This document shows, piece by piece, positions 25,891-35,004 of a stretch of DNA of 64,000 nucleotides (position 1 is the first letter of the stretch; each line of letters starts with the position of its first letter). The translations under genes were made by a program, and so were the position numbers. The stretch lies in contig JACJXO010000004.1 in NCBI GenBank assembly GCA_020636645.1, positions 62,001-126,000 of the forward strand, given 5' to 3'. Origin of the DNA: Chitinophagales bacterium (lineage in GTDB: Bacteria > Bacteroidota > Bacteroidia > Chitinophagales > BACL12). Below the pieces are notes generated by a model, which worked only from the letters and a program-made list of their open reading frames with translations, had not been told where the DNA came from and searched no databases.

Positions 25891-26292
25891 TTAATAAACA
25901 TAACAGAGTACCTCTCCGCCCACATTCTGGCGGCGGGCTTCTTTTTCTGTCATCACTCCTTTGGAAGTTGACACGATAGCCATACCCAGACCACTCAGTA
26001 CACGGGGTAAACCATCTACATGCTGATAATGGCGCAGCCCCGGACGGCTCACTCTTTCCAGTCCGCGAATGGCAGGAACCTTAGATACCGGATCATATTT
26101 CAGGGCGATCTTTATGGTTCCCTGAGGGCCATTATCATCGAACTTATAGCGATAGATAAAGCCGTTCTCATACAGGATCTCGGTCATGCGCTTCTTCAGA
26201 TTGGAAGCGGGTATCTCCACGACTCTGTGGTTGGCCTGTTGCGCATTGCGAATGCGGGTCAGGAAGTCTGCTATCGGATCAGTAGTTTTCAT
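25891..26292 (-). CDS. rpsH: 30S ribosomal protein S8
   Basis: 133 residues; primary binder of the 16S central domain and, in many bacteria, the spc-cluster translational repressor. It starts MKTTDPIADFLTRIRNAQQA, has SRPGLRHYQHVDGLPRVLSG, and ends with VMTEKEARRQNVGGEVLCYV. 19 nt after rpsN. Whether it autoregulates here cannot be seen. Confidence 0.98.
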   Translation of the reverse strand: MKTTDPIADFLTRIRNAQQANHRVVEIPASNLKKRMTEILYENGFIYRYKFDDNGPQGTIKIALKYDPVSKVPAIRGLERVSRPGLRHYQHVDGLPRVLSGLGMAIVSTSKGVMTEKEARRQNVGGEVLCYVY

Positions 26293-26311
26293 CTGTTGAT
26301 CGTTCTGTTTT

Positions 26312-26581
26312 TTACCAACTTGCTTTTTTCATACCCGGGATCTTGCCGTACAGGGCCATTTCCCTTAACTGGTTCCGGCAAATACCGAAATCACGTACAT
26401 ATCCGCGGGGGCGACCGGTCAACTGACAGCGGTTGCGCAGGCGCACCTTGCTGGAGTTTCTGGGAAGCTTATCGAGGTCTTCCCAGCGACCGTCATTTTT
26501 CATCTGCTCGCGACGCTCTGCATACAGCGCTACCAGCCTTTCCCTTTTATCGTTTCTTGCTATAATGGATTTCTTTGCCAT
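26312..26581 (-). CDS. rpsN: 30S ribosomal protein S14 (zinc-free type)
   Basis: 89 residues, the long form: MAKKSIIARNDKRERLVALY, then RLRNRCQLTGRPRGYVRDFG and NQLREMALYGKIPGMKKASW. It lacks the paired CxxC motifs of short, zinc-binding S14. 3 nt after rplE and 19 nt before rpsH. Confidence 0.98.
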   Translation of the reverse strand: MAKKSIIARNDKRERLVALYAERREQMKNDGRWEDLDKLPRNSSKVRLRNRCQLTGRPRGYVRDFGICRNQLREMALYGKIPGMKKASW

Positions 26582-26584
26582 GTC

Positions 26585-27133
26585 TTATTTTTTGAAGGGG
26601 ATTCCCAGTCCTTTCAGCAGTTCGAAGGCCTCCGCATCAGTCTCGGCGGTGGTCACGAAAGTGATATCCATACCGGTCACCTTATTGATCTTGTCAATGT
26701 CGATCTCCGGAAAGATGATATGTTCAGTAATGCCCAAGGTATAATTTCCGCGGCCATCAAAGCTCTTGTTGTTAACGCCTTTGAAGTCGCGAACACGAGG
26801 CAAAGCCACTGCTATCAGCCTGTCGAGGAATTCATACATGCGCTCACCACGCAGGGTCACCCTGGCACCGATGGGCATCTCTTCCCGCAGTTTGAAGTTG
26901 GAGATTGCCTTCTTGGACATGGTGGGCACAGCACGTTGACCGGTGATGCGTGACATCTCATCAACCGCCACATCCACCAGTTTCTTATCCTGGGTTGCGG
27001 CACCTACTCCCTGGTTCACACTGATCTTCACCAGCTTGGGAACCTGCATGACGTTCTTATACCCGAACTTCTCTTTGAGTTGGGGTACCACTTCGTCAAG
27101 GTACTTGTTTTTCAGCCTGGGTACGTAGCTCAT
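26585..27133 (-). CDS. rplE: 50S ribosomal protein L5
   Basis: 182 residues; 5S rRNA binder that contacts P-site tRNA and S13. Visible blocks are YKNVMQVPKLVKISVNQGVG, KAISNFKLREEMPIGARVTL and the C-terminal MDITFVTTAETDAEAFELL. Its ATG shares one base with the stop of rplX, so the two are coupled. Confidence 0.98.
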   Translation of the reverse strand: MSYVPRLKNKYLDEVVPQLKEKFGYKNVMQVPKLVKISVNQGVGAATQDKKLVDVAVDEMSRITGQRAVPTMSKKAISNFKLREEMPIGARVTLRGERMYEFLDRLIAVALPRVRDFKGVNNKSFDGRGNYTLGITEHIIFPEIDIDKINKVTGMDITFVTTAETDAEAFELLKGLGIPFKK

Positions 27134-27459
27134 TACTTACTATTCTTAGCTGTTTTGAAAATTCTTTCTTTCTTGCCGTTCTCCACTTTCACGCTGGTGC
27201 GGCCACCCTTGCCTGTTGCAGGGTTGACCAGCAATACATTGCTGATGTGAATGGGGGCTTCTTTCTTGATGATACCGCCATTGGGATACTGGGCTGTTGG
27301 GCGTGTATGCTTGGAGATGATATTGATACCTTCTACCAGCACACGGTCCTTACCAGCAATGATTTCGATCACCTTGCCTTTCTTGCCTTTGTCTTCGCCT
27401 GCGATGACTTCGACCAGATCGTCCTTCTTGACGTGATATTTGGGCTTGAATCTGCTCAT
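27133..27459 (-). CDS. rplX: 50S ribosomal protein L24
   Basis: 108 residues; early assembly protein near the exit tunnel. The KOW motif is at the N-terminus (KKDDLVEVIAGEDKGKKGKV), followed by INIISKHTRPTAQYPNGGII. The stop overlaps the rplE start by one base. 10 nt after rplN. Confidence 0.98.
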   Translation of the reverse strand: MSRFKPKYHVKKDDLVEVIAGEDKGKKGKVIEIIAGKDRVLVEGINIISKHTRPTAQYPNGGIIKKEAPIHISNVLLVNPATGKGGRTSVKVENGKKERIFKTAKNSK

Positions 27460-27469
27460 GTTCTATAAC

Positions 27470-27838
27470 TTACAGCACTTCAGGTGCTAATGAAACAATC
27501 TTCATGAACTGCTTGTCGCGAAGTTCACGTGCTACCGGGCCAAAGATCCTGGTACCGCGTGGCTCATCTGAAGCGTTGAGCAGCACACAGGCGTTATCAT
27601 CGAAGCGGATATAGCTTCCATCTTTGCGACGCACTTCTTTATTGGTGCGCACTACAACTGCAGTGGAAACAGTTCCTTTTTTCATACCGCCACCGGGCAG
27701 GGCATCCTTCACGGTCACGATGATCTTATCGCCCAGAGAGGCGTAGCGTCTGCCGGTACTACCCAGCACCCTGATACAAAGCACCTCACGGGCGCCGCTA
27801 TTGTCGGCTACTTTCAGCCTGGATTCCTGCTGTATCAT
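27470..27838 (-). CDS. rplN: 50S ribosomal protein L14
   Basis: 122 residues. MIQQESRLKVADNSGAREVL at the start and VVVRTNKEVRRKDGSYIRFD in the middle are characteristic; L14 forms an intersubunit bridge and is the docking site for RsfS. One nucleotide after the rpsQ stop. Confidence 0.98.
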   Translation of the reverse strand: MIQQESRLKVADNSGAREVLCIRVLGSTGRRYASLGDKIIVTVKDALPGGGMKKGTVSTAVVVRTNKEVRRKDGSYIRFDDNACVLLNASDEPRGTRIFGPVARELRDKQFMKIVSLAPEVL

Positions 27839-27839
27839 C

Positions 27840-28100
27840 TTATTTCGCTCTTTCTATGATGTCAACTAATCTCCACCGCTTGAGCTTACTCAGAGGGCGG
27901 GTTTCCATGATCCTGACCACATCACCCACATTGGCGTCATTGCTCTCGTCATGAGCGTGGTACTTCTTGGATTTCTTAACGAACTTGCCATACTTCGGGT
28001 GCTTCACCTTGCGCTCTACGGTCACGGTGATTCCTTTCTCCATCTTATTGCTGGTGACCACACCCTGGATGGTCCTTCTCAGATTTCTAGTCTCTTCCAT
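27840..28100 (-). CDS. rpsQ: 30S ribosomal protein S17
   Basis: 86 residues with an OB fold: RTIQGVVTSNKMEKGITVTV, KHPKYGKFVKKSKKYHAHDE, then GDVVRIMETRPLSKLKRWRL. Primary 16S binder in the body. 5 nt after rpmC. Confidence 0.98.
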   Translation of the reverse strand: MEETRNLRRTIQGVVTSNKMEKGITVTVERKVKHPKYGKFVKKSKKYHAHDESNDANVGDVVRIMETRPLSKLKRWRLVDIIERAK

Positions 28101-28105
28101 CTGTA

Positions 28106-28312
28106 TTAATTTTCAGCCAGTTCTCTTTTTCTGATCTCGGTTTGCAGCCTGGCGATCTCACGACGCAGGAATCTTACCTGCATCGGATTCTCCAGCGGGT
28201 TCACCGCATGGTTGAACTGCAGCTTCTGCAGGCGCTCACGATCATCCTCCAGCCTTTGCTGCAGGTCCTGAACATTCAGGGATTTCAGATCTTCTGATTT
28301 TATCTTAGCCAT
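28106..28312 (-). CDS. rpmC: 50S ribosomal protein L29
   Basis: 68 residues, two antiparallel helices near the tunnel exit (signal recognition particle and trigger factor site). Typical pattern LQKLQFNHAVNPLENPMQVR, then FLRREIARLQTEIRKRELAE. 11 nt after rplP and 5 nt before rpsQ. Confidence 0.97.
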   Translation of the reverse strand: MAKIKSEDLKSLNVQDLQQRLEDDRERLQKLQFNHAVNPLENPMQVRFLRREIARLQTEIRKRELAEN

Positions 28313-28323
28313 TATCTGCCGTT

Positions 28324-28743
28324 TTATTCGGTATAATCTCTTCTGATAACTGTTTTAGTGGCAACAGGTAACTTCTGGGCTGCAAGACGCATAGCCTCCA
28401 GTGCCAGCTCCATCGGTACACCATCCACTTCGAACATGATACGACCGGGTTTTACCACAGCCGCCCAGTATTCGGGTGCACCTTTACCCTTACCCATCCG
28501 CACTTCTGCTGGCTTCTTGGTGACAGGTTTGTCGGGAAAAATATTGATCCAGACCTGACCTTCCCTTTTCAGGTGACGTGTCAGTGCTACCCTGGCTGCC
28601 TCGATCTGGCGGTCGGTGATCCAGGCTTCTTCCAGTGTCTTCAATCCGAAACTTCCCTGGCTCAATTGGTTTCCACGGCCTGCGTTGCCTTTCATGCGGC
28701 CTTTATGGACGCGGCGATGCTTTACTCTTTTTGGCTGTAACAT
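28324..28743 (-). CDS. rplP: 50S ribosomal protein L16
   Basis: 139 residues; organises the A-site region of the large subunit. Blocks MLQPKRVKHRRVHKGRMKGN, WINIFPDKPVTKKPAEVRMG and KGKGAPEYWAAVVKPGRIMF are conserved. 15 nt after rpsC. Confidence 0.98.
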   Translation of the reverse strand: MLQPKRVKHRRVHKGRMKGNAGRGNQLSQGSFGLKTLEEAWITDRQIEAARVALTRHLKREGQVWINIFPDKPVTKKPAEVRMGKGKGAPEYWAAVVKPGRIMFEVDGVPMELALEAMRLAAQKLPVATKTVIRRDYTE

Positions 28744-28758
28744 TGTTCTGCTCTTTTA

Positions 28759-29466
28759 TTATCCACGTTTAGCCATACCACGACCCGGACGCTTGCGCTG
28801 ACGTTCCTGCTGGGTGCCTACATTGGGCGACAGGTCGCGTTTACCAAATACTTCTCCTTTACAGATCCATACCTTGATACCGATCTTGCCATACACGGTC
28901 AGTGCTTCTTTCCAGGCATAATCAATATCAGCACGGAATGTATGCAGCGGCACACGGCCTTGCTTGTATTCTTCTGAACGGGCCATCTCTGCTCCGTTGA
29001 GGCGACCGGATACCCTGATCTTCACACCTTCTGCACCCATTCTCATGGTTGAGGCAACAGCCATTTTGATAGCACGGCGGAAGTTGATCCTGGCCTCCAG
29101 TTGTTTGGCAATGGTTTCAGCCACGATATTAGCATCCAGTTCAGGGCGGCGGATCTCAACGATATTGATCTGCACTTCCTTCTGGGTGATCTTCTTCAGC
29201 TCTTCCTTCACCTTGTCCACTTCACCACCACCTTTACCGATGATGATACCGGGGCGGGAAGTATGTATGGTGATGGTGATCCTGTTCAGGGTGCGCTCTA
29301 TCACCACGCGTGCAATGCCGCCTTTGGAGATACGGGCATCCAGATACTTGCGGATCTTCTCATCTTCAATGAGTTTCTCCGCACCGTTCTTTCCACCGAA
29401 CCAGTTGGAGTCCCATCCGCGGATGATACCTAACCTGTTGCCTATCGGATTGGCTTTCTGTCCCAT
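28759..29466 (-). CDS. rpsC: 30S ribosomal protein S3
   Basis: 235 residues; forms the mRNA entry pore with S4 and S5. A KH domain is seen at SRPGIIIGKGGGEVDKVKEE; the C-terminal domain includes AEMARSEEYKQGRVPLHTFR and DIDYAWKEALTVYGKIGIKV. Start MGQKANPIGNRLGIIRGWDS. 7 nt after rplV. Confidence 0.98.
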   Translation of the reverse strand: MGQKANPIGNRLGIIRGWDSNWFGGKNGAEKLIEDEKIRKYLDARISKGGIARVVIERTLNRITITIHTSRPGIIIGKGGGEVDKVKEELKKITQKEVQINIVEIRRPELDANIVAETIAKQLEARINFRRAIKMAVASTMRMGAEGVKIRVSGRLNGAEMARSEEYKQGRVPLHTFRADIDYAWKEALTVYGKIGIKVWICKGEVFGKRDLSPNVGTQQERQRKRPGRGMAKRG

Positions 29467-29473
29467 TCAAATA

Positions 29474-29860
29474 TTATTTTTCGTTACTGTCGTTTTGTTG
29501 TTCATTCCTGGAAGCTACCACAATGGTGATATGGTTGGTGCGCTTACGCATACGATATGCACGACCATGAGGTGCGGGGAGATAACGACGCATGGTTTTG
29601 CCACCATCTATGAAGCAGCTTTTAACATACAGGTTATTCTCTGCAGCATCCATTCCATACTTCTGTTCCCAGTTGTTGATGGCGCTACGCAGCACCTGCT
29701 CTACAGGAGCAGCAGCCGATTTATTGGTGAAGCGCAGAATGTTCAGCGCTTTGTCGATATCCAGCCCCCGGATCGAATCGATCACGAGACGTGCCTTACG
29801 CGGTGAGCCTGCGTTGTTATTGGTACGGGGGTTGTTGATCAGTTTTGCAACAGCTTCCAT
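29474..29860 (-). CDS. rplV: 50S ribosomal protein L22
   Basis: 128 residues; its beta-hairpin lines the exit tunnel. Blocks SPRKARLVIDSIRGLDIDKA and PAPHGRAYRMRKRTNHITIV are characteristic. The C-terminus extends slightly beyond the core (VASRNEQQNDSNEK). 11 nt after rpsS. Confidence 0.97.
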   Translation of the reverse strand: MEAVAKLINNPRTNNNAGSPRKARLVIDSIRGLDIDKALNILRFTNKSAAAPVEQVLRSAINNWEQKYGMDAAENNLYVKSCFIDGGKTMRRYLPAPHGRAYRMRKRTNHITIVVASRNEQQNDSNEK

Positions 29861-29871
29861 GTTTCTTCTTA

Positions 29872-30135
29872 TTATCTGTTACCAGAGTGTCCTTTAAAGT
29901 TGCGGGTTGGTGAAAATTCTCCCAGTTTGTGGCCCACCATGTTCTCGGTCACGTACACCGGGATGAATTTGTTACCGTTATGCACGGCAAAGGTGTGGCC
30001 CACGAAATCAGGAGAAATGGTTGACCGCCTGCTCCAGGTCTTAATGACCGTGCGCTTTCCGCTAGCATTCATTGACTCGACCTTACCTGCGAGGTTGTGG
30101 TCTATATAGGGTCCTTTTTTAATGGATCTTGACAT
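29872..30135 (-). CDS. rpsS: 30S ribosomal protein S19
   Basis: 87 residues; head protein next to S13. MSRSIKKGPYIDHNLAGKVE, then RRSTISPDFVGHTFAVHNGN and GHKLGEFSPTRNFKGHSGNR. 7 nt after rplB. Confidence 0.98.
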   Translation of the reverse strand: MSRSIKKGPYIDHNLAGKVESMNASGKRTVIKTWSRRSTISPDFVGHTFAVHNGNKFIPVYVTENMVGHKLGEFSPTRNFKGHSGNR

Positions 30136-30142
30136 AGCTCAA

Positions 30143-30967
30143 TTACTTTTTACGCTTACTGATGATGAACTTGCTGCTGTTCTTCTTCGGATGACGGGTC
30201 TTCTTGCCTTTCGCATACAGACCGGTACGTGATCTAGGATGTCCGCCGCTGGAACGTCCTTCACCACCACCCATCGGGTGATCAACAGGGTTCATGACCA
30301 CACCACGGTTATGTGGCCTGCGACCCAGCCAACGCTTGCGTCCGGCTTTACCCAGGCTCTGCAGGTTGTGATCAGGATTGGATACTGTACCAACTGTTGC
30401 ATAGCACGCCAGCAGGATCTTACGGGTCTCTCCGGAAGGCATACGCACAACTGCATATTTATCTTCTTTGGCTGTAAGCTGTGCCCAGGTACCTGCACTG
30501 CGGGCGATCATACCACCTTTACCGGGATACATCTCGATGTTGTGGATGATGGTACCCAAAGGCATGTTCTTCAGCATCAGTGCATTTCCTACTTCAGGTG
30601 CAACACTGTCGCCCGACAAAACTTCCTGACCTACGGCCAGACCATTCGGAGCCAGCATATACCGCTTCTCACCATCCTTATAGTTCAGCAGGGCGATGAA
30701 GGCACTGCGGTTGGGGTCGTACTCAATGGTAGCCACTGTTGCAGGGATATCATGCTTACTGCGTTTAAAGTCGATGATACGGTACTTCTGCTTATGCCCA
30801 CCGCCGCGATAGCGCACGGTCATATGACCTGAACTGTTCCGTCCACCCGTACTTTTAGCGGGGGCCAGCAAGCTTTTCTCGGGTACGTTGGTCGTGATCT
30901 CGGCATAGGCGTTACCTACCCTGAACCTGGTACCCGGTGTTACCGGATTGTATTTTTTTACAGCCAT
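30143..30967 (-). CDS. rplB: 50S ribosomal protein L2
   Basis: 274 residues; one of the proteins closest to the peptidyl transferase centre. The conserved loop GVVMNPVDHPMGGGEGRSSG with the essential His is present, as are RYRGGGHKQKYRIIDFKRSK and a basic tail. Full length. 8 nt after rplW. Confidence 0.98.
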   Translation of the reverse strand: MAVKKYNPVTPGTRFRVGNAYAEITTNVPEKSLLAPAKSTGGRNSSGHMTVRYRGGGHKQKYRIIDFKRSKHDIPATVATIEYDPNRSAFIALLNYKDGEKRYMLAPNGLAVGQEVLSGDSVAPEVGNALMLKNMPLGTIIHNIEMYPGKGGMIARSAGTWAQLTAKEDKYAVVRMPSGETRKILLACYATVGTVSNPDHNLQSLGKAGRKRWLGRRPHNRGVVMNPVDHPMGGGEGRSSGGHPRSRTGLYAKGKKTRHPKKNSSKFIISKRKK

Positions 30968-30975
30968 CTTGTCAC

Positions 30976-31275
30976 TTAAACATTACTGAAAAAATCTATT
31001 TCTTCTCCTTCCTTGAGTGTTACATACGCCTTCTTCATCTGGCCTTTACTGCCTTTGCTGATGCCGAAGGGCGTGCGCTGCCACCCGTACTTACCAATGC
31101 TGTTCATGGTTCTTACCTCTTCCACCTGAACGCCGTACATTTTCTCGATCGCCTGTTTGATCTCAATCTTGTTGGCTTTCGGGTCAACCTGGAAACCGTA
31201 AGTTCTCAGGCCTTCGGAAAGTTGGGTCAGCTTTTCCGTGATCAGTGGTTTGATCAAAACTCTTTTGCTTGACAT
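30976..31275 (-). CDS. rplW: 50S ribosomal protein L23
   Basis: 99 residues; tunnel-exit docking site for trigger factor and SRP. Blocks RVLIKPLITEKLTQLSEGLR and KANKIEIKQAIEKMYGVQVE match the family. 10 nt after rplD. Confidence 0.98.
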   Translation of the reverse strand: MSSKRVLIKPLITEKLTQLSEGLRTYGFQVDPKANKIEIKQAIEKMYGVQVEEVRTMNSIGKYGWQRTPFGISKGSKGQMKKAYVTLKEGEEIDFFSNV

Positions 31276-31285
31276 CTCTCTTTAT

Positions 31286-31915
31286 TTATTGCTCTGCCAT
31301 CTGGTTGATCGCCGCCACACTCTGCTCAGTGAGCACGAGGTGCTTGGCTTTCAGGATAGCGTATGTATTCAAATCTGCTGCAGTAGCCACTTCGGTGCGC
31401 TGAATGTTACGACCACTCATCACTACATTCACATTGCTTTCGCTGAGCACTACCAGAGAACGACCACCGTCTGCACCGATACCTTTCAGCATACCTGCAT
31501 AGGTTCTGGTGGATGGCTTGTCCATTTCCGGAGTTTCGATCACAATGATCTCATTGTTCTTAGCCTTGTAGCTCAGTGCTGAACGACGGGCCAGTTCCTT
31601 TACCTTGCGGTTCAGTTTGAAACTGTAGTTCCTGGGCTTGGGGCCAAAGATGGTACCACCGCCATAGAAGATAGGGTTCTTGGTATCACCCTTACGGGCA
31701 CCACCGGTACCTTTCTGACGGTGTAGCTTCCTGGTGGAGCCTGCTACTTCTGAGCGCTCTTTGCTTTTGTGGGTACCCTGACGCTGATTGGCCAGGTACT
31801 GCTTCACAGACAGGTAGATGGAATGGTCATTCGGCTCGATGCCAAAGATGGCATCGCTGAGCTCCACCTGCCTTCCGGTCTTCTGTCCGGCGCTGTTGAC
31901 TACGTCCAGTTTCAT
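31286..31915 (-). CDS. rplD: 50S ribosomal protein L4
   Basis: 209 residues; part of the tunnel constriction and, in Escherichia coli, regulator of the S10 operon. The tunnel loop shows GSTRKLHRQKGTGGARKGDT and GGTIFGPKPRNYSFKLNRKV. 2 nt after rplC. I saw no obvious L4-type leader before rpsJ, which lies inside the longer operon here. Confidence 0.98.
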   Translation of the reverse strand: MKLDVVNSAGQKTGRQVELSDAIFGIEPNDHSIYLSVKQYLANQRQGTHKSKERSEVAGSTRKLHRQKGTGGARKGDTKNPIFYGGGTIFGPKPRNYSFKLNRKVKELARRSALSYKAKNNEIIVIETPEMDKPSTRTYAGMLKGIGADGGRSLVVLSESNVNVVMSGRNIQRTEVATAADLNTYAILKAKHLVLTEQSVAAINQMAEQ

Positions 31916-31917
31916 AG

Positions 31918-32535
31918 TTATTTCTCAATTATTACATAAGAACCTTTGCTTCCCGGAACGGAGCCGTTCAGGAGTATCAGATTCTGTTCTGAAATGATCT
32001 TGGCAATCTTGATGTTGCGGGTCTTTACAGTTTCATTACCCATGCGGCCAGCCATGCGCATTCCTTTGAATACCCTGCTTGGCCAGGAAGAGCCGCCAAT
32101 AGAACCCGGAGCACGGTGGCGGTCATGCTGACCGTGGGTACGCATACCCACCCCGCTGAACTTATGGCGCTTAACCACACCCTGAAAACCTTTTCCCTTG
32201 CTGGTTCCCTTCACGTGTACCTTTTCACCTTCAGTGAACATGTCAACCGTGAGGTGCTCACCTACATTCAGTTCTGTATTGAAATCGCGGAATTCGCTGA
32301 TCTGCTTTACGGGTTCAGCACCTGCCTTCTTGAAGTGACCCTTCATACCGGCCGAGGTGTTCTTTTCCTTCTTCTCATCGAACCCTATCTGAACAGCATC
32401 GTATCCATCGGTTTCAATGGTCTTCTTTTGCAGCACCACACAGGGGCCGGCTTCGATCACAGTACAGGCAACAGACCTGCCGTCGTTGTCAAAGTAGTGG
32501 GTCATACCCACCTTTTTTCCGATTATTCCTTTCAT
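31918..32535 (-). CDS. rplC: 50S ribosomal protein L3
   Basis: 205 residues; early assembly protein reaching toward the peptidyl transferase centre. MKGIIGKKVGMTHYFDNDGR at the start and GQHDRHRAPGSIGGSSWPSR in the central extension, which includes the Gln that PrmB methylates in other bacteria. 11 nt after rpsJ. Confidence 0.98.
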   Translation of the reverse strand: MKGIIGKKVGMTHYFDNDGRSVACTVIEAGPCVVLQKKTIETDGYDAVQIGFDEKKEKNTSAGMKGHFKKAGAEPVKQISEFRDFNTELNVGEHLTVDMFTEGEKVHVKGTSKGKGFQGVVKRHKFSGVGMRTHGQHDRHRAPGSIGGSSWPSRVFKGMRMAGRMGNETVKTRNIKIAKIISEQNLILLNGSVPGSKGSYVIIEK

Positions 32536-32546
32536 CGCCTGTTCTG

Positions 32547-32852
32547 TTAGATTTTGATTTCCACTTCTACACCACTGGGCAATTCCAGTTTCTGCAGTGC
32601 ATCAACAGTCTTGTTGGACGCACTGTAGATATCCAGCAAACGCTTATACGTTGACAGTTCGAACTGCTCTCTGGCTTTCTTGTTTACGTGCGGCGAACGC
32701 AGCACGGTGTAGATCTTCTTCCTGGTAGGAAGCGGGATCGGACCGGTCACTACGGCACCGGTGCTGCGAACGGTCTTGATGATCCGCTCAGCTGTCTTGT
32801 CAACCAGTGTGTGGTCGAAAGACTTCAGTTTCATTCTGATCTTGTAGCTCAT
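32547..32852 (-). CDS. rpsJ: 30S ribosomal protein S10
   Basis: 101 residues; head protein and transcription antitermination factor NusE. It contains IKTVRSTGAVVTGPIPLPTR and SPHVNKKAREQFELSTYKRL. It follows fusA by 13 nt with no tuf gene between, so str and S10 clusters are directly joined. Confidence 0.98.
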   Translation of the reverse strand: MSYKIRMKLKSFDHTLVDKTAERIIKTVRSTGAVVTGPIPLPTRKKIYTVLRSPHVNKKAREQFELSTYKRLLDIYSASNKTVDALQKLELPSGVEVEIKI

Positions 32853-32865
32853 ACCTGTCTGTTTA

Positions 32866-34974
32866 TTATTCTGCTGCTACTTTACCTTTTGATTTTGCTA
32901 CCACTTCTTCGGCAATGTTGGTCGGTGTCGGAGCGAAGTGTGAGAACTCCAGGATGCTGGTAGCACGACCGGAGGTGATGGTACGCAACTGGGTCACGTA
33001 GCCGAACATTTCACTCAGAGGCACTTTAGCCTTGATAACGGTAGCGTTGTTCTTGCTGTCAAAGCCTTCCACCATACCACGACGGCGGTTGAGGTCGCCG
33101 ATCACATCACCCATATGTTCTTCGGGTGTGATCACTTCCAGTTTCATGATGGGCTCGAGCAGCTGGGCGCCGGCCATACGGGCAGCGGTACGGTAACCGA
33201 TCTTGGCAGCCATCTCGAAAGAGAGGGCGTCGGAGTCAACCGCGTGGAAGGATCCGTCAAACAGACGCACCTTCATGCTGTCCATGGTATATCCTGCCAG
33301 GACACCGGTACCCATAGCTTCTTTGAAGCCTTTCTCTACAGCCGGGATGAATTCTCGCGGAATGGATCCACCAAAGATGTCATTCACGAACTGCAGGCCA
33401 ACCACTTCGTCGTCGGCAGGTCCGATCTCAAATTGAATATCGGCGAACTTACCGCGACCACCGGTCTGCTTCTTATAGGTCTCACGATGCTTCACGGTCT
33501 TGGTCAGCGCTTCCTTATAAGCAACTTCCGGAGCACCCTGATTCACATCAAGTTTGAATTCACGCTTCAGACGATCTACGATGATCTCCAGGTGGAGCTC
33601 ACCCATACCGCGAACTACGGTCTGACCGGTCTCTTCGTCGAACATCACCTTGAACGTAGGATCTTCTTCAGCCAGTTTGGACAGGGCGATACCCAGTTTG
33701 TCCACGTCTGCCTGAGCCTTCGGCTCAATAGCGATACCGATCACCGGTTCCGGGAACTCCATGCTCTCCAGAGAGATCGGATGGCTTTCCACGCAAAGGG
33801 TATCACCGGTACGGATATCCTTGAAACCTACGGCAGCTCCGATATCACCTGCTTCGATGAATTCGATCGGATTTTGCTTGTTGGCATGCATCTGGAGGAT
33901 GCGGGAGATACGTTCTTTCTTACCGGTACGGGTATTGAGTACATAGGAGCCGGCATCAAGTTTACCGGAATAGACCCGGAAGAATGCCAGACGACCTACG
34001 AATGGATCGGTCATGATCTTGAAAGCAAGTGCAGCGAACGGATCTTTTGCATCCGGGCGACGGAGCTCTTCTTTCTCTGTATCCGGGTTGGTACCTTTTA
34101 CAGCTTCCACATCAATGGGAGCCGGCAGGTAGCGGCAAACCGCATCCAGCATGAACTGTACACCCTTGTTCTTAAAGGCAGAACCACAAAGCATCGGGAT
34201 GATAGCGATATCGATGGTTGCCTTGCGGATGGCTTCCACCAATTCATCTTCGGTGATGCTGTCCGGATTGTCGAAGAATTTTTCGAGCAGGGCATCATCA
34301 TATTCTGCTACAGCCTCTACCAGCATGTTGCGGTATTCCTGCACCTGCTCCACCATATCGTCGGGGATAGGCACTTCGGTATAGGTCATACCCTGGGTAT
34401 TGTCATCCCAGATCATCGCTACGTTGCGGATCAGGTCAACCACACCTTTAAATGTTTCTTCTGCACCTATAGGAAGAACCAGCGGCACCGGATTGGCACC
34501 GAGAATGGTCTTCACCTGGCGAACCACTTCGAGGAAGTCGGCGCCGGAACGGTCCATCTTATTCACGAAACCGATACGGGGAACCCGGTAGCGGTTAGCC
34601 TGACGCCAAACGGTCTCAGACTGAGGCTCCACACCACCTACAGCACAGAACAAGGCAACCACACCATCCAGTACACGGAGGGAACGCTCCACCTCTACGG
34701 TGAAATCCACGTGACCCGGGGTATCAATGATGTTGACCTTGAATTCTTCGTTGCGGTATTTCCAGAAGGTGGTCGTTGCAGCGGAAGTGATCGTGATACC
34801 ACGTTCCTTCTCCTGCTCCATCCAGTCCATGGTGGCAGCACCGTCGTGTACTTCGCCGATCTTGTGGGTCAGACCCGTGTAAAAGAGGATACGCTCGGTC
34901 GTGGTGGTCTTACCGGCGTCAATGTGGGCGGCGATCCCGATATTTCTCGTGTATTTAAGATCTCTGCTTGCCAT
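32866..34974 (-). CDS. fusA: Elongation factor G
   Basis: 702 residues; GTPase for ribosomal translocation and, with RRF, recycling. GTP-binding motifs in order: AAHIDAGKTTTTERIL (G1), ERGITITSAATT (G2), IIDTPGHVDFTVEVERSLR (G3) and FVNKMDRSGADF (G4). Domains II-V follow, with RGMGELHLEIIVDRLKREF in domain III/IV and the C-terminal GDLNRRRGMVEGF. Normal length. 30 nt after rpsG. Other EF-G paralogues may exist outside the window. Confidence 0.98.
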   Translation of the reverse strand: MASRDLKYTRNIGIAAHIDAGKTTTTERILFYTGLTHKIGEVHDGAATMDWMEQEKERGITITSAATTTFWKYRNEEFKVNIIDTPGHVDFTVEVERSLRVLDGVVALFCAVGGVEPQSETVWRQANRYRVPRIGFVNKMDRSGADFLEVVRQVKTILGANPVPLVLPIGAEETFKGVVDLIRNVAMIWDDNTQGMTYTEVPIPDDMVEQVQEYRNMLVEAVAEYDDALLEKFFDNPDSITEDELVEAIRKATIDIAIIPMLCGSAFKNKGVQFMLDAVCRYLPAPIDVEAVKGTNPDTEKEELRRPDAKDPFAALAFKIMTDPFVGRLAFFRVYSGKLDAGSYVLNTRTGKKERISRILQMHANKQNPIEFIEAGDIGAAVGFKDIRTGDTLCVESHPISLESMEFPEPVIGIAIEPKAQADVDKLGIALSKLAEEDPTFKVMFDEETGQTVVRGMGELHLEIIVDRLKREFKLDVNQGAPEVAYKEALTKTVKHRETYKKQTGGRGKFADIQFEIGPADDEVVGLQFVNDIFGGSIPREFIPAVEKGFKEAMGTGVLAGYTMDSMKVRLFDGSFHAVDSDALSFEMAAKIGYRTAARMAGAQLLEPIMKLEVITPEEHMGDVIGDLNRRRGMVEGFDSKNNATVIKAKVPLSEMFGYVTQLRTITSGRATSILEFSHFAPTPTNIAEEVVAKSKGKVAAE

Positions 34975-35004
34975 ATACTATATCTGCTATTGTGCTGGGA
35001 TTTA

